The position numbers and the translations under genes were made by a program. From contig CAAFNI010000003.1 of assembly GCA_900764215.1 (NCBI GenBank), positions 1-5,352 of the forward strand: a stretch of DNA of 5,352 bases. Direction: 5' to 3'. Source of the stretch: an uncultured Sutterella sp. GTDB taxonomy: Bacteria > Pseudomonadota > Gammaproteobacteria > Burkholderiales > Burkholderiaceae_F. The notes beneath the pieces were generated by a model. That model saw only the letters and a list, made by a program, of their open reading frames with translations. It did no database searches and was not told the origin of the DNA. This document shows positions 1-5,202 of the stretch, piece after piece; positions within the stretch are counted from its first letter, which is position 1; each line of letters begins with the position of its first letter.

Positions 1-63
1 CTCCACTACCTCTGATCCGACAGGACCTGAAGCTGGTGCGTCTACCAATGTAGCCATCCGGGC
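1..63 (-). tRNA. tRNA-Leu(CAG)-like gene, 3' end cut off by the window, possibly degenerate
   Basis: Read on the - strand from 63 leftward, the sequence begins with acceptor GCCCGGA (63-57), then TG, a D-arm containing TTGGTAGACGCA, and an anticodon loop TTCAGGT (31-25) with anticodon CAG (29-27), which would decode CUG leucine codons. The long region after the anticodon arm (19-5) fits the extended variable arm of class II tRNAs, and GGAG at 4-1 would start the T-stem. The T-loop, acceptor 3' strand and CCA lie outside. Several helices are imperfect: the anticodon stem CCAGC/CCTGT has two mismatches (C-C next to the loop, C-U at the outer end), the D-stem GCT/CGC has one, and I see no clear variable-arm stem. 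The tRNA-Leu identity is well supported by the loop sequences. Whether it is functional, divergent or a pseudogene is open. A good promoter lies just upstream. Confidence 0.75.
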
Positions 64-79
64 AACCTTGAGGATTTGA

Positions 80-108
80 ATTATGCACAGTCTTTTGGAC
101 TTTGTCAA
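80..108 (-). promoter_or_regulatory. Sigma70-type promoter for the tRNA-Leu-like gene
   Basis: On the - strand, TTGACA (108-103, perfect -35) is followed by a 17-base spacer and CATAAT (85-80, five of six -10 matches). Transcription would start near 73, about ten bases before the tRNA 5' end at 63, as expected for a tRNA gene. This is the best promoter match in the window. Confidence 0.75.
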
Positions 109-130
109 GATGTCCATCCAAAAATATTTT
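102..130 (+). promoter_or_regulatory. Candidate rnr promoter, divergent from and overlapping the tRNA promoter
   Basis: TTGTCA (102-107, five of six -35 matches), a 17-base spacer and TATTTT (125-130, four of six -10 matches) point rightward towards rnr. Its -35 shares five bases with the -35 of the leftward tRNA promoter because TTGTCAA is close to its own reverse complement. Transcription would start near 137, giving a leader of about 165 nt. No better promoter is visible closer to rnr; a weak TTTTCA/TTCATT pair at 256-284 is the only alternative. Confidence 0.5.
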
Positions 131-137
131 GCGCATC

Positions 138-174
138 GTCGGCGCCGGGAACGCACGTGAGAGAGGGCGCCGGC
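138..174 (+). other. GC-rich inverted repeat, likely 5' hairpin of the rnr leader
   Basis: GTCGGCGCC (138-146) can pair with GGCGCCGGC (166-174) to form a nine-base-pair stem with one G-U pair and a 19-nt loop. If the 102-130 promoter is used, the hairpin begins almost at the first transcribed base. No T-tract follows, so it is not an intrinsic terminator. The rest of the 131-302 gap contains no gene that I can support. Confidence 0.4.
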
Positions 175-302
175 CGTGCGAGGGAGGGTGCTGATCAACA
201 AAAAAGGCGCCTTTGGTTTGAGCCGCATGTGCCTGAGACGTAGAGGGCGTGCGCATTTTCAAAACGTGTTAAGGTACCTTCATTCGTTTTTAGAGAGTTT
301 TT

Positions 303-2720
303 ATGGCTAAAAAGAAGAAGACGCCGGCGGCGAAGATCGAGCCCGTCGCCGTTTCGGATGAGGATCTCTCCCGGGCGCGGGCCTGGCTTGAAGGCCTCAA
401 TGCCGACATCGCCTATGCACAGGCCAAGCGCCAGCTTGCTCAGGCTTGCGGCTGGGAGCGCTCGAAGGCGAATGCCGTCGTGGTGGCGCTTCATGAGGCG
501 GGCTTCATGGCGGGCGACAAGAATTATTTCTCAAACCCGAATGCACCAGCTGAGCCCGGCATCGTTCGAGGCGCTCGAGAGGCCTCGAACTTCACGGTCA
601 TGCTTCAGAGCGACCCGGACGTTTCGCTTCCCGTTCCCTTTTCCATTCGCTGCCTGCCCGGCGATGTCTTCACGCTTCGCCGGACAGTCTCGGGAGACTG
701 GCGCGTGTCGGCCTTTGTTGCGCGCCATCAGACGCGATGGGTATGCAAGCTTCAGGGGCGCATCCGTCGCGGTCGGCGCACGGGGGTTGTCCAAGTTGTT
801 CCTGTCAATGGCTTTGCGCCCGTCGAGATGCAGATGGATCTTGCCGGTGTGCCCGCCGATACGGATCTTGAGAAGGCCGCCTTCGAGGTTGAGCTCTTGC
901 CTGAATCTCAAAAGCCCGAGCCCTACGCCGACATCTTCGTGCGCTTCGTCAAGGAAATAGGGAACAGGTTCGATCCGCTCGGAGAAATCGCGATCGCGTC
1001 GGCCGAGTATGATCTGCCCGTTGAGTTCAGTGCCGCGGCACTTGATGAGGCGCATGCGCTTCCCGACGACGTGGATAGCAAGACGATGGGACGTCGCGTC
1101 GACCTTCGCGACGTTGCGTTTGTGACGATCGACGGCGAAGATGCGCGCGACTTCGACGACGCGGTGTTTTGCACGCCGCTCGACGACGGCAAAACGCGCC
1201 TTCTGGTAGCCATTGCCGACGTCAGCCACTATGTCAAGCCCGGTTCGCCGCTCGACGTCGACGCGCAGCGCCGCGCCACGAGCGTCTATTTTCCTGCGAG
1301 CGTCGTGCCGATGCTGCCCGAAAAGCTCTCGAACGGCCTTTGTTCGCTCAACCCGGGCGTCGATCGCCTGACGATGGTCTGCGATGCGGTCATCGATCGC
1401 GATGGGAAAACCGAGGCCTACCAGTTCTACCCCGCCGTCATCCACTCCCATGCTCGGCTCACCTACACCCAGGTCTGGAGCGCGCTGCGGGGCGAAGAGA
1501 CGGGGCTTGCCGCCGTGGGCGAGCGCATTGACGACATTCGCACACTCCATGCGCTTTTCAAGACGCTTCGCAAGGCCCGCGACGCGCGTCATACGCTTGA
1601 CCTTGAAACGAAGGAGTCGATGGCGGTCTTTGACGACAAAGGCGTCATCAGTGAATTCAAGGTTCGTGATCACAACGACGCACACCGTCTCATCGAGGAA
1701 TGCATGCTGGTCGCCAACGTATGCGCGGCTGACTTCGTGATCCAGAAAAAGCGCGGCTCGCTCTTTAGAATTCATGAGGCGCCGAGTCCCGAGCGGCTCG
1801 AGACGCTTCGCACCGTATTGAAGAGCTTCAATGAAAAGCTCGACTCGCCCACGCCGGAAGGCTTTGCCGCGCTTATCGCGCGCACGAGGGAAAATGAATT
1901 TCTGCAGACCGCGATTCTGCGCTCGATGTCCCGCGCCTGCTATTCGCCGGATAATGTCGGGCACTATGGGTTGCAGTTCGAGGCCTATGCGCACTTCACG
2001 TCTCCGATTCGTCGCTATCCGGACCTTCTGCTCCATCGTGTGATCAAGGGCATTCTTTCGCGGCGCATCTACGTGCCGCAGGTGGTTTTCGACGATTCGT
2101 CACTGATGGTTTCGCGTCAGGCGCGCGGCCTTGGCAGCAAGCCTGAGGCGAAGGCCGGCGGCAATCCCGCCACGCAGGCCGAAAAGCGGCACAGCGTCTG
2201 GGAGCGTCTCGGCATTCTTTGTTCAGCGGCCGAGCGGCGCGCCGACGATGCGACGCGCGACGTGATGAACTATCTCAAGTGCGATTACATGCTTCGAAAC
2301 GGCAAGGGACGCCATGAGGCGGTCGTCACGGGGATGATTGCGGCGGGCGTATTTGTCGCGCTAAAGGATATCGCCGTCGAGGGCTTCATCCATATTTCGA
2401 AGCTGGGATGGGGGTATTACGAGTTCGATGAGAAGAACCTTACCATGACAAGCCGGGAGGAGATGTCGCAGGTTCGCGTCGGCGACCGGGTCGTTGTGAG
2501 CCTGGAAGAGGTTGATCTTGAGAGCCGCCGCATGTCCTTCGTGCTCGAGTCAAACCTCGAACGACGCCTTATCAAGGGAGGCAAGGGCGGCAGAAACTCG
2601 GGCGGGCGTTCCGCGCGGCGAGGCTCTCGGCAGGGTTGGAGACCGTATCGCGATGACTTTGATGGCTTCTTCATGGATTACGATGAGGACGAAGACGATG
2701 ATGAGGATTGGGACGAATAA
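303..2720 (+). CDS. rnr: Ribonuclease R, 3'-5' exoribonuclease (RNB/S1 family)
   Basis: RNase R degrades structured RNA processively from the 3' end in the cytoplasm, acting in mRNA decay, rRNA quality control and tmRNA-linked decay (family knowledge). The 805-residue product is close to E. coli RNase R in length (813). In order: a lysine-rich N-terminus; a winged-helix-like segment (about 18-80); divergent cold-shock OB folds (about 84-240); the RNB domain with catalytic motif DGEDARDFDD at 277-286 (D277, D283, D285 and D286 match the metal-binding aspartates), YFP at 329-331 and HFTSPIRRYPDLLLHR at 564-579; an S1 domain (about 671-749); an Arg/Gly-rich basic stretch (754-783); and a very acidic tail (784-805). 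An extra ~40 residues (590-628) sit between RNB and S1. The ATG is preceded by AGAGAG (292-297) five bases upstream. The neighbour rlmB is the usual partner of rnr in proteobacteria. Confidence 0.97.
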   Translation: MAKKKKTPAAKIEPVAVSDEDLSRARAWLEGLNADIAYAQAKRQLAQACGWERSKANAVVVALHEAGFMAGDKNYFSNPNAPAEPGIVRGAREASNFTVMLQSDPDVSLPVPFSIRCLPGDVFTLRRTVSGDWRVSAFVARHQTRWVCKLQGRIRRGRRTGVVQVVPVNGFAPVEMQMDLAGVPADTDLEKAAFEVELLPESQKPEPYADIFVRFVKEIGNRFDPLGEIAIASAEYDLPVEFSAAALDEAHALPDDVDSKTMGRRVDLRDVAFVTIDGEDARDFDDAVFCTPLDDGKTRLLVAIADVSHYVKPGSPLDVDAQRRATSVYFPASVVPMLPEKLSNGLCSLNPGVDRLTMVCDAVIDRDGKTEAYQFYPAVIHSHARLTYTQVWSALRGEETGLAAVGERIDDIRTLHALFKTLRKARDARHTLDLETKESMAVFDDKGVISEFKVRDHNDAHRLIEECMLVANVCAADFVIQKKRGSLFRIHEAPSPERLETLRTVLKSFNEKLDSPTPEGFAALIARTRENEFLQTAILRSMSRACYSPDNVGHYGLQFEAYAHFTSPIRRYPDLLLHRVIKGILSRRIYVPQVVFDDSSLMVSRQARGLGSKPEAKAGGNPATQAEKRHSVWERLGILCSAAERRADDATRDVMNYLKCDYMLRNGKGRHEAVVTGMIAAGVFVALKDIAVEGFIHISKLGWGYYEFDEKNLTMTSREEMSQVRVGDRVVVSLEEVDLESRRMSFVLESNLERRLIKGGKGGRNSGGRSARRGSRQGWRPYRDDFDGFFMDYDEDEDDDEDWDE

Positions 2721-2732
2721 GTCCGCTTCGAG

Positions 2733-2761
2733 CTGACGCTCGAAACATCGTGCGCTACAAT
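2733..2761 (+). promoter_or_regulatory. Candidate rlmB promoter
   Basis: TACAAT (2756-2761, five of six -10 matches) lies 17 bases after CTGACG (2733-2738, four of six -35 matches). The start would be near 2768, upstream of the 2784-2811 hairpin. The -10 sits in the inverted repeat TGCGCT/AGCGCA (2751-2756 and 2763-2768), and the -35 overlaps TTCGAGC/GCTCGAA (2727-2733 and 2738-2744). Confidence 0.5.
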
Positions 2762-2783
2762 GAGCGCAAATTTCAAAACCCCG

Positions 2784-2815
2784 GCGCGCTGTCGAGTTTT
2801 CGACAGCGCGCTTTT
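2784..2815 (+). terminator. Intrinsic terminator or attenuator between rnr and rlmB
   Basis: GCGCGCTGTCGA (2784-2795) and TCGACAGCGCGC (2800-2811) form a perfect 12-bp stem with a GTTT loop, followed by TTTT (2812-2815). The stem is strong but the T-tract is short. It would end rnr transcription; because a candidate rlmB promoter lies upstream of it, it may also act within the rlmB leader. Confidence 0.75.
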
Positions 2816-2823
2816 AATAGTAG

Positions 2824-3579
2824 TTGCTGCAAGTGAAGAACATTGTTTTGGCCGGCTTCCATGCCGTGGGCGCCCGTCTTCGCATGGATCCGAAGTCCAT
2901 CTCCGCCGTCTACCTCGATCCCGAACGCCGCGACAAGCGCATGCGTGAAATGCGTGAGAAGCTCATTGCCGCCGGCGTGCGCGTGATGACCGCCGACAAC
3001 CGTCGTCTTGACGGCATGGCGCCCGACGTCCCCCATCAGGGAATCGTTGCGATGGCCGAAGAAAAGCAGGCTCAGCTTGAATTCGACGAATTGCTCGATC
3101 TGATCACCGACGAAACGCTCATTCTGATTCTTGACGGCGTGACCGACCCGCGCAATTTCGGCGCATGCCTTCGCGTTGCCGACGCCGCCGGCGTTCAGTG
3201 CGTGCTCGTGCCGCGTGACCGTTCCGCCCACATGTCGCCCGCCGCCCTCAAGGCTGCTGCCGGCGCTGCGGAAACGGTGCCTGTCGTCACTGTGACGAAC
3301 CTTGCCGCCTCGATCGTCGAGCTGCGCGATGCGGGTGTAACCGTTGTGGGCACGGCTGGCGAGGCGACGAAGTCGATCTATGAGTTCGATCAGAAGAAGG
3401 CGTTCGCATGGGTGCTCGGCGCCGAGGGTGACGGTCTTCGCCAGCTCACCCGCCGCCGTTGCGACGACCTGGCGGCCATTCCGATGGCGGGCGCCGTCGA
3501 AAGCCTCAACGTCTCGGTTGCTTCGGGCATCTGTCTTTACGAGTCCGTGCGCCAGCGCACGGGCGGAAGGCTCAAGTAA
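2824..3579 (+). CDS. rlmB: 23S rRNA (guanosine-2251-2'-O)-methyltransferase RlmB
   Basis: RlmB uses S-adenosylmethionine to methylate the ribose of G2251 in the peptidyl-transferase P-loop of 23S rRNA. The product has the small N-terminal substrate-binding domain (GFHAVGARL near the start, HQGIVA near residue 70) followed by a SpoU/TrmH (SPOUT) knot domain. Its three motifs are intact: DGVTDPRNFGA (104-114, with the motif 1 Asn), GAEGDG (199-204) and IPMAGAVESLNVSVA (219-233). Length is about 250 residues against 243 in E. coli. The start is uncertain: TTG at 2824 gives 251 residues, while GTG at 2833 gives 248 and matches the usual N-terminal length better. Neither has a recognisable Shine-Dalgarno site. 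A terminator-like hairpin ends 12 bases before the TTG. No terminator follows the stop, so transcripts may read on into rpsF. Confidence 0.95.
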   Translation: MLQVKNIVLAGFHAVGARLRMDPKSISAVYLDPERRDKRMREMREKLIAAGVRVMTADNRRLDGMAPDVPHQGIVAMAEEKQAQLEFDELLDLITDETLILILDGVTDPRNFGACLRVADAAGVQCVLVPRDRSAHMSPAALKAAAGAAETVPVVTVTNLAASIVELRDAGVTVVGTAGEATKSIYEFDQKKAFAWVLGAEGDGLRQLTRRRCDDLAAIPMAGAVESLNVSVASGICLYESVRQRTGGRLK

Positions 3580-3588
3580 TTTTTTAAG

Positions 3589-3651
3589 AGCATGCGATTT
3601 TTTCCGCTTCCGAGTGGCGAAGGCCGCAGAAAGTGATTACAATCGCATGCT
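3589..3651. repeat. Long-spaced inverted repeat in the rlmB-rpsF gap
   Basis: AGCATGCGATT (3589-3599) and AATCGCATGCT (3641-3651) are perfect 11-base inverted arms separated by 41 bases. The right arm overlaps the last three bases of the TACAAT -10 and the likely transcription start of rpsF; the left arm lies nine bases after the rlmB stop. It could be a pair of half-sites for a DNA-binding protein or a long-loop RNA stem in rlmB read-through transcripts. Its function is unknown. Confidence 0.6.
3638..3643 (+). promoter_or_regulatory. -10 element of the rpsF operon promoter
   Basis: TACAAT (3638-3643) matches five of six -10 positions and lies about 70 bases before the rpsF ATG. The -35 region at the proper distance (TGGCGA, 3615-3620) is weak, so the promoter may rely on an activator or on other contacts. 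Transcription would start near 3650. Confidence 0.5.
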
Positions 3652-3661
3652 TTCTGTCCTT

Positions 3662-3689
3662 GCTGCACCGGAGTAGACGCCCGGGCAGC
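3662..3689 (+). promoter_or_regulatory. Candidate S6:S18-binding autoregulatory hairpin in the rpsF leader
   Basis: GCTGC (3662-3666) pairs with GCAGC (3685-3689), enclosing ACCGG and a distal CCGG. A hairpin in the rpsF leader carrying an ACCG/CCG element in or next to a bulge is the known S6:S18 mRNA-binding motif, which mimics the 16S rRNA site of that protein pair and lets the complex repress its own operon. The position (25 bases before the ATG), the stem and the CCG (3668-3670) are seen. The regulatory role is inferred, and CCGG/CCGG pairing is an alternative fold for those bases. Confidence 0.6.
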
Positions 3690-3714
3690 TTTTATCCGCA
3701 AGGAGACAACAACA

Positions 3715-4089
3715 ATGCGTCACTACGAAATTTGCATTCTCGTGCATCCTGATCAGAGCGAACAGGTTCCCGCCATGATCGAACGCCTCAAGACCCTTGT
3801 CGCCGAACAGAACGGCAAGATCGAACGCGTCGAAGACTGGGGCCGTCGTCAGCTCGCCTACCCGATCGAAAAGCTCGTCAAGGCTCACTATGTTCTCATG
3901 AACATCGAATGCGGCCACGAGACGATTGAAGAAATCGAAAACGGCTTCCGTTTCAACGACGCCATTCTGCGTCACCTCACCGTCAAGACGAAGCATGCCG
4001 AAACGGCTCCGTCCGTCATGATGAAGGCTGTTGAAAAGGAAGAAGCCAAGAAGGTCGCCGCTGCGGCTGCCGAAGCTTCCGCCGAATAA
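3715..4089 (+). CDS. rpsF: 30S ribosomal protein S6
   Basis: S6 binds the 16S rRNA central domain together with S18 on the platform of the small subunit. The 124-residue protein starts with the family signature MRHYEICILVHPDQSEQ and contains GRRQLAYPIEKLVKAHYVLM (43-62), the core of the ferredoxin-like fold. The C-terminus (about 100-124) is a Glu/Lys/Ala-rich extension ending in AEASAE, as is common in proteobacterial S6. The ATG at 3715 has a strong AAGGAG (3700-3705) nine bases upstream. It is first in the operon and is followed 45 bases later by priB. Codon use is strongly biased, with all seven arginines CGT or CGC, as expected for high expression. The leader carries a candidate binding site for the S6:S18 product pair. 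Confidence 0.98.
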   Translation: MRHYEICILVHPDQSEQVPAMIERLKTLVAEQNGKIERVEDWGRRQLAYPIEKLVKAHYVLMNIECGHETIEEIENGFRFNDAILRHLTVKTKHAETAPSVMMKAVEKEEAKKVAAAAAEASAE

Positions 4090-4134
4090 TTCAGTCTCGA
4101 CTGAACAGATTTTTCTGTGCGATCAGAGAACTGA
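4090..4134 (+). other. Intercistronic small hairpins before priB
   Basis: Three small stem-loops fit into this 45-base gap: TTCAGT/ACTGAA around loop CTCG (4090-4105), ACAGA/TCTGT around TTTT (4105-4118, sharing base 4105 with the first), and TCAG/CTGA around AGAA (4123-4134). The last one contains the only Shine-Dalgarno-like bases and abuts the GTG at 4135. They could limit priB translation. They lack a terminator-type T-tract after a GC-rich stem, so full termination is unlikely. Confidence 0.4.
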
Positions 4135-4419
4135 GTGAACCTCATTGAAATTTCCGGCACGCTGACTTCCAGGGAGGAAGTTCGATATACGCCGGCGGGC
4201 ATTCCGGTTTTTGAAGGTGTCTTTCACCATCGATCGGAATTGACCGAAGCGAACAAGATCAGAAAACTCGAATACGACTTTCCCGCCATCGCCTTCGGCG
4301 CTTTGGCCGAAAGCCTGAGCAAGGCTCAGATGGGACAGGATGTCAAAATCAGAGGCTTTCTGGCACCGCGATCGATGAAGAGTTCCAAACTGATCGTGCA
4401 CATCACCGAATTAAATTAA
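4135..4419 (+). CDS. priB: Primosomal replication protein N (PriB)
   Basis: PriB is a dimeric single-stranded-DNA-binding OB-fold protein related to SSB. In the PriA-PriB pathway it helps reload the replicative helicase at stalled forks. The 94-residue product (E. coli 104) shows the family pattern: ISGTLTSREE at 6-15, TPAGIPVFEGVFHHRS at 19-34, FPAIAFGALAESL at 49-61, VKIRGFLAPRS at 70-80 and a closing IVHITELN. The start is GTG at 4135, since this gives the family-typical N-terminus, with only a weak AGAG (4125-4128) upstream. It lies between rpsF and rpsR, the conserved position in beta- and gammaproteobacteria. Its codon use differs from its neighbours: all six arginines (13, 17, 33, 43, 73, 79) are AGG, CGA or AGA. 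This fits a low-abundance protein inside a highly transcribed operon. Confidence 0.95.
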   Translation: MNLIEISGTLTSREEVRYTPAGIPVFEGVFHHRSELTEANKIRKLEYDFPAIAFGALAESLSKAQMGQDVKIRGFLAPRSMKSSKLIVHITELN

Positions 4420-4430
4420 GGAGCTACAAA

Positions 4431-4697
4431 ATGGCTTTCAAGGGTAAGGGCAAGCCCCGTCGCGCTAACCAGCAGAACTCTCTCTTCAAGCGCAAGAAGT
4501 TCTGCCGCTTCACGGCCGAAGGCGTTGAAACGATCGACTACAAGGACATCGACACGCTCAAGGATTTCATCCAGGAAAACGGCAAGATCATGCCGGCTCG
4601 TCTCACGGGCACGAAGGCTCACTATCAGCGTCAGCTGGACACCGCCATCAAGCGTGCCCGCTTCCTCGCTCTCCTCGCCTACACCGACAACCAGTAA
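4431..4697 (+). CDS. rpsR: 30S ribosomal protein S18
   Basis: S18 pairs with S6 on the platform of the 30S subunit. The 88-residue protein has the basic N-terminal tail (MAFKGKGKPRRANQQN), the conserved FKRKKFCRFT at 19-28, IDYKDIDTLKDFI at 35-47 and the highly conserved core ARLTGTKAHYQRQLDTAIKR (56-75) followed by ARFLALLAYTDNQ. Length and sequence are of Burkholderiales type. The ATG is preceded by AAGGAG (4418-4423) seven bases upstream; this site overlaps the priB stop codon, leaving an 11-base gap and possible coupling of priB termination to rpsR initiation. All eight arginines use CGT or CGC. A single cysteine (C25) lies in the conserved position. Confidence 0.98.
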   Translation: MAFKGKGKPRRANQQNSLFKRKKFCRFTAEGVETIDYKDIDTLKDFIQENGKIMPARLTGTKAHYQRQLDTAIKRARFLALLAYTDNQ

Positions 4698-4718
4698 TCA
4701 GAATTAAGGAGATATCAA

Positions 4719-5171
4719 ATGCAGGTTATTCTTCTCGAGAAGATTGCTCACGTTGGTGATCTCGGCGACGTCGTCAAGGTCAAGGACGGCTACGGCCGCA
4801 ACTTCCTGATCCCGACCGGCCGTGCCAAGCGCGCCACCAAGGCTGCCATCGCCGAATTCGAAGCCCGCCGTGCCGAGCTCGAAGCAGCTCAGGCCGAACG
4901 CATCGCTGCCGCCCAGAAGATCGCCGATACGATCAACGAAGGCGAAATCGAAATCGCTTCCAAGTGCGGTGTCGACGGCCGTCTCTTCGGTTCCGTCACG
5001 AACGCCGACATCGCTGAAGCCATCGATGCCAAGTATGGTCTCCAGATCAAGAAGTCCCAGGTCCGCACGCCGCTCGGCGCCATCAAGGCCATCGGCGACT
5101 ACGTCATCACGATCGGTCTTCTCACGGACATCACGGCTGACGTCACGGTTCACGTTGTTGCCGAAGCCTAA
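4719..5171 (+). CDS. rplI: 50S ribosomal protein L9
   Basis: L9 binds 23S rRNA near the base of the L1 stalk and helps maintain reading frame and ribosome spacing. The 150-residue product has the N-terminal RNA-binding domain with MQVILLEKIAHVGDLGDVV and KVKDGYGRNFLIPTGRAKRA (20-39), a long Ala/Glu-rich connecting helix (about 41-74) and the C-terminal domain with GRLFGSVTNADIAEAI (about 87-102) and the closing TADVTVHVVAEA. This is the normal family length. The ATG at 4719 has AAGGAG (4706-4711) seven bases upstream, and the gap after rpsR is 21 bases. Arginines use only CGT and CGC. It is the last gene of the operon, followed by an intrinsic terminator and then a group II intron. Confidence 0.98.
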   Translation: MQVILLEKIAHVGDLGDVVKVKDGYGRNFLIPTGRAKRATKAAIAEFEARRAELEAAQAERIAAAQKIADTINEGEIEIASKCGVDGRLFGSVTNADIAEAIDAKYGLQIKKSQVRTPLGAIKAIGDYVITIGLLTDITADVTVHVVAEA

Positions 5172-5202
5172 TAGCTTCTGCTTCGACTGACTTGAAGTCC
5201 CC

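Noticed and set aside
227..310. A 27-codon ATG frame in the rnr leader whose TAA overlaps the rnr start, resembling a coupling upstream ORF.
   Set aside because: No Shine-Dalgarno site precedes the ATG and the peptide has no visible feature, so translation cannot be supported from sequence alone.
531..2036. A 501-codon open frame on the - strand opposite rnr.
   Set aside because: It is the antisense shadow of a high-GC gene. The product has no recognisable domain, there is no ribosome site, and rnr on the other strand is unmistakable and complete.
2760..2948. A 62-codon ATG frame starting in the rnr-rlmB gap.
   Set aside because: It crosses the terminator hairpin and overlaps rlmB in another frame, with no ribosome site and no family resemblance.
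3547..3560. GTGCGCCAGCGCAC at the end of rlmB resembles the intron's first hairpin at 5239-5256.
   Set aside because: It encodes conserved C-terminal RlmB residues (VRQRT region), lacks any following domain I sequence, and a short GC-rich palindrome is expected by chance here.
3580..3603. T-runs just after the rlmB stop as a terminator.
   Set aside because: No GC-rich hairpin directly precedes either T-run; the nearby 11-base inverted repeat has a 41-base loop and no T-tract after the second arm.
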